This document shows positions 9,561 through 20,371 of a DNA stretch of 64,000 bases, piece after piece. The translations under genes were made by a program, and so were the position numbers. Under the pieces are notes generated by a model that did no database searches, was not told the origin of the DNA, and saw only the letters and a program-made list of their open reading frames with translations. Source of the DNA: Mesostigma viride (taxonomy: Eukaryota; Streptophyta; Mesostigmatophyceae; Mesostigmatales; Mesostigmataceae); the NCBI GenBank assembly GCA_009746045.1, contig RPFO01000231.1:2306900-2370899 (forward strand), written 5' to 3'. Within the stretch, counting starts at the first letter, position 1, and the number at the start of each line of letters is the position of its first letter.

Positions 9561-12429
9561 CCTTCTTCACCAGTGTGGCCTCCATGCCCACAAACAGGAG
9601 AGGCTCATTCTCCACCTGCCATTGCTCCCTACCCAGAGGAAACTTGGACTTAATGATGGAGATCAGCTCCTTAAGCCACGACGTGGGAGCTATCAGATGT
9701 AGGTCATCCCCGTGCAGCGAAGCATACACTGGTAGGCCTTCCCATTGCCCCAGAAACAGACAGGGGTCTACAGGAGAAACCTTCAAGTTGCAATGCTCCT
9801 TCAGGAAACGGTTGAGAGTCTCCCTCCAGATTATTGGACTTGACCTCAGGCCCTCCAGGCCCTTGAGGATTTTAAGGAACTCAGTGTGAATGTCCCTTTT
9901 CCATACAGCAGGCACCCTGACATAGAAAGGCGTCTTGCCCTCCCACTTTTCCTGTGCCACATCTGCATCCCCCTCCAGAAATGCCCTCTTGAAGTCTACC
10001 ACCACTGAGCCATAGTCCAAGCCCTTGTTGAGAAGGCCTAGAAATACACACAGCAGCAGCCTCCAAGTGTCATGCAGCATGCCAGGGGTATACAACTCCT
10101 CAGCGGTGCACTCACCAGTACCCTTGAACTCATTCAGTACTGGCCTGACGTGTGGTACCTTGACCCCGTCCACCTCCTTCATCTTGATGACAAACTTGAG
10201 CTTGAGTAGACGTCGTGCAGGAGGCAGGTCATTGACAGGTTCCACGCATTTCTTGGAGATCCAGTCCTCCCCAGATTTAATCAGACCCAGTGTGACCTGG
10301 GGACACATAATGGGAGAGGACATGAGCTTCACCAGGCCTTGGTAGTTTATAGGGCTGTGTCCAGCAAGTGAGTGAGGACCAATGCCCAAACTGCTTGGAT
10401 GACTAGCAGCTGGCAATATGAGGTCATCAACCAAGGGCTCCTGCCCCTGGCACACTTGCACACGCTTAACCGTCCTGGTTACTGCACGTGATAGGTGAGT
10501 GGTCCTGAAATTAATCAGTGGGACCTGACCAGCCCCTTCCTTAGTCAGGAGAGAGGACGTGATCACTACCCCATCCTGGCATAGGAAATTCTGCCCCAGA
10601 AGAGCAGGTCCCTGATAGCCCTCCAAGACACAAAAAGCAGTGTCCTGTCCAAGGATAGGAATGGATACCTCACCCAGTACCTTCACGTGTACCCCGCCAC
10701 TGAAGTCAGACACAAACTGATAGCTGGGTTCAGTCATGCTGTACCCTGCTGCAGCTCTGGTCCCAATGATGGAAACCTGAGAATTAGTGTCTACCTCTAA
10801 GGCAGTGTCCAGCCCCAGATTGCCATGCCACCTGAGCTTGGCTACCTTGGGCTGCTTCTTGGCCCTTTGCAGAGCCCCAATTAATCCAGCCAAACTTGTC
10901 CCCCTGGGCTTGGTTAGAGCCTTGGGCTTGACAGTTGACTCCCCAGCTGTTGACCTTGCAGCCTGTTCAACAGGTACCTCTGCAACCTGGCCAGGGCTGA
11001 CAGATTCCCCTGCAACAGATGTGGTCGTTGCATCAGTGATGTCACTTGGGACCTGAAAATCCTGCAGGTCCTGTGAGCCTTGTGCCTGACTGCCCTCATT
11101 CATCAGGTTAGGCTTGACATATGACCAACTCAGCCGGTGCACATGCTTTGGTTCGTCCTCCATGCTGACCAAGCATGCGTGGCTAGCTTCATCAACCTGG
11201 GTAACCACCCCAGGACTCCAGCTACCACGTTTGCCATAAAGGCTAGGTTCCTTCCAAGCTAGGACCTTCTGACCCACTTGTGGCTCCAGCATCTTCCAAC
11301 CCCGGTCCTTCTCCCTCAGCTTGGCAAAGGTGACATGTGCAGCATGTTTCCAGCCCTCCAGCACATGTGGTGGGCACAGGCCATGATATAGACCCATTGG
11401 GCTGACAGCAACTCCATCATAGTAGAAGTTAACCCTGCTGTTCAGCTGCTGCTCCACGTTCCTCAGCCATGCACTCCTGACAAGTGCAGGTGCAGATAAG
11501 GGTACCCAGTCTTCAGAGATAATCAATTTCTTGACCTCCTGGATTGCCCTCTCTATAGCACCCTGCTGCCCATGAGCCTCCCTAGGTGTAACCAGCAACT
11601 CAGGAAGGGTGGGATCACCCTTGAGATGCTGAAACTGCATGTCCACCTGGATCCTTGTGGTAGGAAACTTGGCTCTTACATTCTGCAGGGCAGCCAGCAA
11701 GTACCTGTTCTTCATAGAAGGTAAATGCTCCAGCACCTTGTATTTTGTGTACCTGTCCACGCACACCAACAGTTGCATGCCCCTGATGTGTTGGATATCA
11801 CACTGCAGATCACCAATGCTCTGAGGTATAGCTTTGGCATGTGATTTCCTGGGCTTGTTGGAGGACAACTGGCACTTACACCGTGAGGCAGCTTGCTGAC
11901 ACGCCTTAAGAAGGGGTGCCCTGCCCATACGGAAGGCAAAGTTGTTTGACAGAGAAGTGGCATGCCCAAACATGTTGTGGATTCGGGCACCCAACTCCTG
12001 GTACACAGAGGAAGCAGTCCCTGGCACAGTCAGGACTGTGCTGTCAGGTTGTCCAGCATCACCATGCTGTCTTCCATCCTGTTCTGACTCAGAGTCTGAG
12101 TCACCCTGCTCATGCCCAACACCTGGACCGCCAGCAGGGACCACATGCATACCACCAGAGGCCTTCACACCCCTCTGTGGTTGTACATTGGTTTCTCTCA
12201 AAATGAGAGGTCCACCCTCGTGCCCAGCACAAGGATGCATGGGGTCAGACATTCTTACAGCTGCACCAGCTGTCAAGGACGTCTTCATAGGAACCTGTAC
12301 CTCTCCAGGTGACCTGGGGCCACCATGAACCTGGAGATCACCCTCTTGTTGCCCAGATATAAAATCTGCATTGGAGCACCTGGCCTCCCCCTTGGGTGAA
12401 TTAAGGTGTGTAGGGGTTGCCTCAGACAG
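9560..12429 (-). CDS. pol: Family B pol: integrase - protease - reverse transcriptase in one frame
   Basis: The frame is open from just after the gag UGA; the first ATG is at 12,288. Counting from that ATG: HX4H at 104/109, C-K-C at 137/139, integrase D164 (CDIQHI), D216 (VDMQF) and E246 (QQGAIER), an SH3-like C-terminal part at ~338-392 (WKEPSLYGKRGSW), a low-complexity linker, protease D500 in LEVDTNSQVSII with ALLGQNFL at 562-569, then RT D765 (VVVDFKRAF) and D861/D862 (SLHGDDLHL). The three enzymes lie in this order without any break, so the arrangement is not a product of the frameshifts in family A. The frame fails only at ~9555, downstream of the RT active site. Confidence 0.85.
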
Positions 12430-12432
12430 TCA
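12430..12432 (-). promoter_or_regulatory. In-frame UGA between gag and pol of family B
   Basis: The junction reads GAG CAG TGA CTG TCT GAG. After the UGA the same frame stays open for 47 codons before the first pol ATG, with no stop through the whole integrase-protease-RT region. That favours readthrough over reinitiation. Confidence 0.6.
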
Positions 12433-13534
12433 CTGCTCCTTGTTGTCTTCTTGCTGACTGCCCTTTGAAGGCTGGCCTGCCTGGGACTTGTTGTTGTTCT
12501 TGTTGTTGTTTTTCTTGTTGCTGCCCTGGCCCTGGGTCTTCTTGAAGCTGGGACACTCCTTCTTGATGTGCCCCCACCCCTTGCACAGGTAGCACTGGAT
12601 CTTTGACTTGCCCTGGCCTCCTCCCCCGTTGTCAGGCGCGTTACCCTGCCTGGGCTTACCACCCACCCTCCTGAACACCGACTTGGCATGTGATTGCCCG
12701 TCAGGGTCGGGTGAATGGTTGGCCTTCCGCTTGTTGTGGTTGCCCCCACGTCCTCCTTGGCTTCTGTCAGCCTCAGACGTCTTGGAGCCCCCCTGGGCAC
12801 GCCCACCTGCGTGGGTAGCCTTCACAGCTGGCATTCCACCCTCAAACAGCTCCTCTGCCTCGAGTGCTTGTTTGATTATGACCTTGTAGGCCTTGAGGGT
12901 AGAGTGTGGGGCACACATGACCTTTAAAGAGCCACGTGTTGCCTTGTCCAGCCCAGAAACCTTGAGCCAGTTTGTCAGGGCTATGCTGTCAGCGACATTG
13001 AAGCCGTGAGCCCTGCCCTCCTCAACCATTTTACAATAGTTGAGGAAGTTCTGGATAGGTCTCCCTTACCTCCCACCCTTGGTATTTATCCTGCCAATGG
13101 ATCCCCACTTTCTTCCGTTGATCCTCTAGCAGCTCCCTCAGCTCTGCCACGTAGACTGCCCAGGCCTTGTTGGCCTTCTTGCACTCTCTAGTGAGGTCTT
13201 TAATCTGATCTGTGCACTTGCCAAAAGTCTGGCTGCCTATCCAGATCTGATAATAGTTTGTACCACCGTACAAGCTTGGAAACCCCTCTAGTCCTTCCAC
13301 AAACTCCTCTGCCTGCTTTGGCTTTGAGTCTGAAGTGACAGGTTGCAGCTGATTAACAATAAGGAGACCCTGTGTGGTGAGATCATATCCAGAGACAGCA
13401 TGTGTATTATTATTAATAGGCACATTGGTAATCTCGCCGGTAACCCCCACGTCATCTACGTGAGCGGTCCCGCTACCAGCACCCCCATTATTATTCCCAC
13501 TGGCTAGGCCCTTGCTACGGCGTCCCTCAGCCAT
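12430..13534 (-). pseudogene. gag: gag of family B (one frameshift)
   Basis: The N-terminal frame (13,534-13,031; starts MAEGRRSKG at a good ATG) contains a GVDD..TGEITN segment, and QIKDLTREC and LRELLEDQRKK helices. The frame then shifts near 13,060 into 13,029-12,430, which carries a Gag core (RAHGFNVADSIALTNWL, like KHGFNLTDRAVADYFL in family A), a basic Gly/Asn/Lys-rich tract and the zinc knuckle CYLCKGWGHIKKEC. It ends at the UGA discussed separately. Confidence 0.82.
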
Positions 13535-13656
13535 GGTAAACTACACTAGCTGTGTATGGCCCTGAGCTAAGCAGCTGGAAAACAAAAGACAGGTAGATAT
13601 GTACAATCTGTCAAAAAGCCGCCTGCCCCGGTGCCGACCGCGCCACCATGCCGAAT

Positions 13657-14442
13657 TCAGTCGAGACCACGAAAATCGCAGTAGTCGTAGTCGTAAATTG
13701 GATCGTTGGCGACAGGCGCAGGCGCCTCCTGGCCTTGCCCAACCTCAATCGTCACCGGAGTTTCGATGACGATGGGGTCCAACCGACGTCCCGTCACCGG
13801 ATCAATGCGGCGACGACGGCGGCGGGTGACGATGCGGAGCGGGTTGGTAAGAATCGTTAGAAAATCCCACCCGTCCGGCGCCCACTCTCGCAATGCAGAC
13901 AAGAACGCGACAAGATTGAGCAGCAATTGCCGCTCACGCGTCCGGAAGCCTCGCGACAGCAACTGCAGAATCGCAAGGTCTTGAAACAGGTTGGTCGTAA
14001 TCGTCGGAATGACGCCCGAACGAACCGACAGCCAGTTAGCGAGATTGCGCTGGTAACCTGTAAGCGATGAAACCGCGTTGTCGATCTCCTCAGAGACCTC
14101 GGCAACCGCGCTGGGCGCTTGCAACCCCGCCCGGGTATGGACCTCGAAGTCCGCGAGCAAAGCTCGAATGGAATCAAGGTAATCGCGAAACCCCGAAACA
14201 ATCGAAGGTTGCGGAGGCGGGGGCGGCAGTCGTAGGTTTTGCAGCAGTGCCTGCTGCTGAGCGCGTAGCTCCGCACTGGACGCTACCGCCTGGTCAACAA
14301 CACGCTGCCACGCCGGATTAAGAACCGGACGATCTTCACGAACAGGAGTCGTCGAAGGACCAGCCGGAGATTCGGCGATGTCCGCTGGACTGCCCAAAAT
14401 TTCAGAATCCCTCGGAATGCGGAACTCCATCGAGTCCGGCAT
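13657..14442 (-). CDS. ORF0 of family B (unknown protein upstream of gag)
   Basis: A 261-residue frame starts at ATG 14,442 (MPDSMEFRIPRDSE) and ends ~120 bp before gag. It is Pro-rich near residue 75-85 (RLPPPPPQPS), has predicted helices in the middle, and a basic RRRRRR patch followed by DPVTGRRLDPIVIET near the C-terminus. I see no clear sequence match to ORF0 of family A, although position, size and strand are the same. An Arg-rich patch is compatible with RNA binding. No homologue recognised. Confidence 0.6.
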   Translation of the reverse strand: MPDSMEFRIPRDSEILGSPADIAESPAGPSTTPVREDRPVLNPAWQRVVDQAVASSAELRAQQQALLQNLRLPPPPPQPSIVSGFRDYLDSIRALLADFEVHTRAGLQAPSAVAEVSEEIDNAVSSLTGYQRNLANWLSVRSGVIPTITTNLFQDLAILQLLSRGFRTRERQLLLNLVAFLSALREWAPDGWDFLTILTNPLRIVTRRRRRRIDPVTGRRLDPIVIETPVTIEVGQGQEAPAPVANDPIYDYDYCDFRGLD

Positions 14443-15200
14443 TTTTCTTGGTACGAAGATTGTAATACGAGTTGAATGAGAGTTTACCACCGAGGGAATC
14501 CATGGCTCTTGCAGGAAAGTTGCCTTTATTATAATGAGCAAACACAGACGTAAGTCACGTCAAGTCCGAGACTGCACGTAGCACAGACGACAGGGTCGTT
14601 ATGCCAAGAGAGCGTGCACGCAAGAGCTAGCGCCCCAGTGTGACCAAGTCACTCATATAGCTTGCTAGGGACGCGTCCAAGTATTCAGCTGCACTGTCAC
14701 AGCTGAACTGTCAATCAATTGATTACACAGACTCTGGCACGCCTTTGGCGCGCAGATCTATCAATTGTCCATACGGCTAGTCCTGTGGACCTATCCGTAC
14801 ACTAGTCAGCATCAATTGTCTCATAGGTCCTGGCGCGCTACAGTGCGCCTACCTATCAATTGACCATCAAGTCCTGTACAAGTCCTGTCAACGTCCTGCG
14901 GACTATCAAAGTGACACTTGTACATCCTGTGTCCGTACGCGCCCACAGTGGCGCGCCGGGTACTGTCGGCACAGCCTAGGAAACGTCATAACTTTTACGT
15001 TCCTTAACCAAATGAGGCGTTCAAGGTGCCGTTGGAAAGAGCGTAACAATCTCTATCCATCTAACGTAAATCCTTTACGTTAACTGAATGAAAGAGTGCG
15101 GGTAGGGTGATGCGCCATGCCTCCTAAGTACACAGATCAACATGCCTAGGATCAGTGGCTCTCTCCCTACTTGGTGAAAACTGGAGGCAGAAAACGTAAA
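14443..15200 (-). other. Leader and probable 5' LTR of family B
   Basis: Non-coding. It contains a TATA-like CTATATGAG on the minus strand near 14,650, four (A)TCAATTG motifs near 14,712, 14,757, 14,809 and 14,861 at ~50-bp spacing, and three GGCGCGC motifs interleaved with them. No PBS can be assigned with confidence and the outer edge is not defined. Confidence 0.5.
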
Positions 15201-16028
15201 ACTCGCTGCGCTGTTAGCGTATGGTTGGGATACCGGAGGGAAGGGGGGTGGATGGACAACATGAGGCGAATGCCATGCGTGAGGAAGCCAGTAAGAAAAT
15301 TAATTGTGCGAGAAGGCCTTGGCGAGTAGTAGCAGGCAGCTCAAGCTGCATGATGATGGCAGCCAGAGCCCGAGAGCCGAGAAAGCTTGCAGTGACTGGC
15401 CGAAACATACAATTATTTGGTATTGTTTCTGTGCTTGACAGTCTGGCCAGTGTATTGGGCGGTGTGCAATCAAGCACAGAAATGGAAGACGTTCGCCCCC
15501 CATTCATGTGTGCTGGGTTCCCTTGTAATGTGGGAACGGGGCCTGGAGCCACACACAAATGGGACGCATTCTCTTCTCATGTGCGTGTGTGTGCCTTGAG
15601 CTGCAGCCAGCGGGTGCATGCGCGGTGGTGTGACCCGTGTCCGCGGGGTTGCCTATGACACGTAGTATTTGACGGGCAGCATTAACAAGAGCCATCTAAG
15701 GCTTTGGCTTGAGGTTCAGGAGCGAACCCATGCCGTGCAAAGCTGGGATCATTGTCAGCCTCACCTGACCTGTCCACGCCCGCGATAAGAAGTATGTCAT
15801 CATTGTAATCTATGACTGGAAATCGACCCCTTATAATTCCCTCCTTTTTCATCGGCAGCACGGCTTCTCACTTCAAATCCCATCTCCTCCCATCATCAAG
15901 CCAGCCCCCAGGTGCAGCGCAGCCAATTGTGGGGGGCGCACGCCCCCAAACGCCGCGGCGTCCAATGGGCCGCCACAGGTCACCTGCCATGGATCCGACC
16001 CTGCCAAAACGTTGCATGGTGTGCCCAC
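15201..16028. other. Non-coding host sequence left of the first Cys4 exon
   Basis: No supported gene. If the lectin gene continues to its 3' end on this side, its terminal exons are either here unrecognised or beyond family B to the left of the window. Confidence 0.5.
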
Positions 16029-16088
16029 CTAGACATTTGTTGCCATCGCAGACGGTGCCGGCCGGGCAGCTGCCGTACTTGTCACACA
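16029..16088 (-). CDS. Cys4 module exon 12 of the lectin gene
   Basis: A 60-nt exon, acceptor CGCAG on the right and donor G|GTGGGC on the left, phase 1 at both ends. It encodes CDKYGSCPAGTVCDGNKC plus LG, with cysteine spacing 5-5-4. It is the most 3' exon I can find and follows CTLD exon 1. The pattern resembles EB/dickkopf-like disulfide knots; the family assignment is inference. Confidence 0.75.
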   Translation of the reverse strand, partial: CVTSTAAARPAPSAMATNV

Positions 16089-16143
16089 CTGCGCGGGGAG
16101 GGGAGGCAGAGAGGCATGGAAACAAAAACATACATTCAGCTAG

Positions 16144-16335
16144 TCATTTATATTCAACTGTAATAGTCATGTCATCAAACAATGGATACGTGGATGTCTT
16201 GACGAGGTCATTTATATTCAACTGTATTAGTCATGTCATCAAACAATCGATACGTGGATGTCTTGAGGAGGTAATTTATATTCAACTGTATTAGTCATGT
16301 CATCAAACAATGGATACGTGGATGTCTTGAGGAGG
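16144..16335. repeat. Tandem repeat, ~64-bp unit x3
   Basis: Three near-identical copies beginning TCATTTATATTCAACTGTA and ending GGATGTCTTGAGGAGG. Confidence 0.9.
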
Positions 16336-17396
16336 AACCGATGGGTGTTACCGGTGGACAGCACAAACAACATTTTCCAGCCATAGAGCACCATACGGCC
16401 TAGGGCCTAGGGCGTCGGGCGTAGGCCGTGGGGAGTAGGCCTAGGGCCTAGGGCAAGGGCAAGATAAGAACAGTTGGCGCACACAGGCGAGTCATGAGGA
16501 AGACATTACAGTTGACGTGAGCTATAGCCAGCACGGACAACAAGTCCCATGCAACTGCCCCTGCACACACTTCAATAACAAGTAACGCGAGGTTGCTGCA
16601 AGACGGGCAGAACGTGACATCAGCTGCAGGCGCACGGTTCCCTCATGGATGTCTCCCGTTGCCAGCATTATCTTGTGAAACATAGATGCATACATACATA
16701 GTGCCATAGATACATCGTGTGTGACTGGGGGGGGGGGCTCCGTGACTGTGGGGGGTGCCCCCTCTGTATGCACGCTTCCCATACCCACGCTGTCATGCAC
16801 GACTACATACGTGCACAGCGCGTCGTGCGAGCAGCACAGCCATGCATCCAACCGGATAACTTGTGACGCCTTTGGGGGGGCCTGCTTGCTGGCAAATGAG
16901 GTCCTTGCCCACAGGTAGCCGCGGCCCTACCCAGAGTTACTGACAGCTAAGCCGCATTTATGGGTGGACATCCCCCAGCAGGGGCAGATGAATAATCAAT
17001 GAATGGCTGTACAAGGTGTGCAGATGGCATTGAAAAGTGACACGCAGGCTACCCCCGTGAGAGTGGAGGGGTTCGATGGCTGGATGCGACGCCCCTTTGG
17101 CCCAGGAAGAATACTCAGCACGCGGGCGAATCTTATGGTGGCTCATGCGGGGCTGAATTACGCTGCCTCGCGTGCAAACAAGAGACGTTCTGCGCGTGCT
17201 CCCAACAGCTGGCCTCGCGTTCCCGATCTGCTGCTTTCCTGATGAATGCGAGACGTGGTTGCCTACTCTCCTTGGCAGCTGGCCATGCATGGAAGCTGTG
17301 GTATTCGAAGTGTTTTCTCTCGGCACCTTGCGGCCTACGCCTGTGCCTGAACTTGGGCAAATACTCTGCCAAAAAACCCATGGGAGAGTACTTTTG

Positions 17397-17702
17397 ATCA
17401 GATCAGTTCAGTTCAGTTCAGTTCAGTTCAGTTCAGTTCAGTTCAGTTCAGTTCAGTTCGGCTCAGTTCAGTTCAGTTCAGTTCAGTTCAGTTCAGTTCA
17501 GTTCAGTTCAGTTCAGTTCAGTTCAGTTCAGTTCAGTTCAGTTCAGTTCAGTTCAGTTCAGTTCAGTTCAGTTCGGCTCAGTTCAGTTCAGTTCAGTTCA
17601 GTTCAGTTCAGTTCGGCTCAGTTCGGCTCAGTTCAGTTCAGTTCAATTCAGTTCAGTTCAGTTCAGTTCAGTTCGGCTCAGTTCAGTTCAGTTCAGTTCA
17701 GT
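17397..17702. repeat. (TTCAG)n pentanucleotide satellite
   Basis: About 300 bp of AGTTC repeats with occasional GGCTC variants, in an intron just 3' of CTLD exon 1. Confidence 0.97.
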
Positions 17703-17814
17703 GGCTAACATGGCACATTTATCTGGGAAACACACCGAACAATGCTGCCACCACGGGGCTTTCATTCAGGAACTGTGGAGGCCACGCAAGGTGAGATGTG
17801 CCGTGCTTGCTTAC

Positions 17815-18228
17815 ATGGGGTGATCTGGCACACGCCACCAATGACGCTGGTGCCATCGCTCATATGCCAGTAGCCAGAACTGTCCATGTACACCACGTCG
17901 TTCAAACCGGAGTTCTGAGGCTCGCCATTGGCCCAGTTGAGGTAAATGGGCCATGTGTGGTCATGCCAGAGGAGCAGCGTCTCGTTGTTTGCGTCGTTGA
18001 GGCCTATGTAGCAGCTCCCCCCGTTGCACTCAACCCGCACGGCCGTGTTCGCGTCGCTGCTGGTGATCTTCGCCAGGTGTCCTGCATTACTGCCCCCAGG
18101 GTAGCCCGAAGGCCACATGGATTCACAGTCCGCTCGCTGACTGGCCTCGATGGCCGATCCAGGTCTTGCTTTCAGGCATCCCGCCGCCGGATAGAAGAGC
18201 CAGCCGGGCGGGCAGTTGTTGGTCAGCA
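17815..18228 (-). CDS. CTLD exon 1 (C-type-lectin-like domain)
   Basis: A 414-nt exon, acceptor TGCAG, donor T|GTAAGC, phase 1-1, coding for a whole CTLD. It starts NNCPPGWLFYPAAGC, has the second long helix region (CESMWPSGYPGG, GHLAKITSSDAN), then CYIGLND, a NWANGEPQN turn where Ca2+-binding lectins have WxxxEPN, and ends YWHMSDGT..GVCQI. All core cysteines are present; the altered EPN and WND motifs leave calcium and sugar binding uncertain. Most likely part of a secreted or surface protein. Confidence 0.9.
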
Positions 18229-18583
18229 CTGCAGGCGGCAACATCCATGTGCACAGGCACGGCCAGGTGTCAGACACAGCAATGGTGCCGTGCACGGTAT
18301 CGTCAATACCTGATATGTACAATGGGGGGGGGGGGGTTGACCAACAGACGTGTTGCAGGGCTATGATGCCGTGCGTTACAATCACTATCTGATATATAAG
18401 ACACGGCATAGTGCAAGGTATAATCATCACCTAATATATAAAACACAGCATAATAGTGCACAACAGGAATCTGCACAGGTTTTGGCAAACATCTACCGCG
18501 TGAGGACTGGCGTTCATGGCCACCGTATAGACCGTTGGAGAGCATAGACACATTTTATTGTGTACTAGTACATAGTCATGTTA

Positions 18584-18685
<102 letters not shown>

Positions 18686-19470
18686 ACACGAGGCCACCGT
18701 AGACAAGAGCATATACATGTTATACACAGGTAGAGAGTCATGTGATAGTTCTAGACACGTGGACACAGTAGGCAATATCCGACACCTCGTCGGCAGCGAA
18801 AGTACTTCCTACTGAGCAAACTGCCCATCACAACCACACAGGTTTCGAAACACAACAGCTCACATGCAAACCCGACAATGCACTATGATGTTCTCCTCTG
18901 GGTCACAAAACACGGACATGAAGCCGTACCCTGGCCGTCTGAAACTCTTGATGTTGAACATCGATACTGACATCATGGAAGATAGGTACGGATTACAAGG
19001 ATCGTTATTATTGAACATCAAAGGAAGACGCAAACTGCAAGCATGGAATATATAGAACAGCTGTTGCTGCACCTTGTGCAACAAGGGCGGGGCCTCCCAG
19101 CCGATGTGTCTGTGCATTGGTCTCCAGGTGGAACCCAACGCCATGCAGCAAGTGACACAAACCTTGGGGGAGGGGATTTGTTGAGCTAGCTCACATGAAT
19201 AGTGCGTGACAACCTGAGCGACCTGGTACAGTAATGCGACACGGTCATTATTACATAGCGTGCATTCATACACTCGTCATGCTACAGGAGGGCTGACTTG
19301 ACCCAGGTGTGCTGCGTCAGCCCAGGTGTGTGGCCCTGGTGAATGCCATCACGTCAGGCTTCTCTTCTGGCGTGCGCGCACTTGCGCACATTACGGTGGC
19401 ATACATGCATACATGCATGCCGCTACCCACACGCACTAACGTACTAAATGTCAGCTCCACTGGGACGTAC

Positions 19471-19533
19471 CCACGCAAAAGCCGGAAACGCAGATCTCGT
19501 TGGCCCCTGCGCAGTCGAAGCTATTACGGCAGT
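19471..19533 (-). CDS. Cys4 module exon 11
   Basis: A 63-nt phase 1-1 exon with acceptor TGCAG and donor G|GTACGT. It codes for CRNSFDCAGANEICVSGFC plus VG. It is clearly paralogous to exon 9 at 24,903 (CRNSDDCA..EIC), which shares the unusual GTACGT donor and the flanking CATAAG bases. Second Cys4 exon of its unit. Confidence 0.83.
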
Positions 19534-20371
19534 CTGCATAAGCACACCGGGAAACAAAAGAAGTGCAAATCAACAGGTTGAGAACCATGCAAGGTCGGAG
19601 CAGGCACGGTTGTCTGTGTGCAGTGCAGAGATGACCATGCACAGGCCAGCCAGTTAGTGAGGCATGGGAGTCACATACGAGGAGTTGTGACGAGCCCGTG
19701 ACTAGATTTGCGAGGCACACACTTTTTCTCTGCCCGAGGCTTCAGCAGGGGGGGTTTGGCAACTTGGCCAGGTTGTTGGGTGTGGGCTAGGGTTTATCAC
19801 AACAGACCAACGATAAGTGTTACCACAACAGGTCACAAAGACCAAAGACGAGCTAAAACACTAATTATAGGGGAAAAAATATGTTTAGATGTGAGCTTAA
19901 ACAGGTGCCAAACTAGCAGTAACGACCTGGAAACATCATAGCTAGGGACAGGTCAGAGACAAGTCTTATCACAACAAACAGGGCGCTGGTATGGATCTCG
20001 AGACCCTAGGTGCCATGTAGCGAAGACCAAGTTTCAACCCTCTGCCCACTTTGTGCCCTCCTTTTTGTCCATCCCATTTAGGCTGCATGGCAGGCGCCAC
20101 AAGCAAGGAGCGAGAGCAGAAGTCCATATTAATGCGTGGGGCAGGGATACTGAGGAAAACAGGGAGCGCTACCACACACTGCCTACATTCAGCCCTCCCA
20201 AACCACAGTGAAACATGGGAGCGTCCCTCCCTGTAGATAGAGGATCTGCTTGGTTTCATGGGTGCCTCCTACACCGTATGTCACTCGGTCAACAGCAAAA
20301 ATACTTTAAACACACGAGCTTACAGAACAAGTGTGAAATGATGCTACTTAACTGAACAAGTGTGAAATGAT

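Larger units (their letters stand above)
8969..15200 (-). mobile_element. Family B copia-like element, main part (5' LTR/leader to RNase H)
   Basis: Reading leftward: leader/LTR (~15,200-14,443), ORF0 (14,442-13,657), gag (13,534-12,430), pol (12,429-8969), then continuation at 577-1. Protein similarity to family A is clear across integrase, protease and RT-RNase H but the DNA is divergent, so this is a second family of the same lineage. The right boundary is a guess, since the matching 3' LTR is not in the window. Confidence 0.85.

Noticed and set aside
17172..17708. 178-codon ORF rich in SSVQF
   Set aside because: Produced by the (TTCAG)n repeat; no coding signal outside it.
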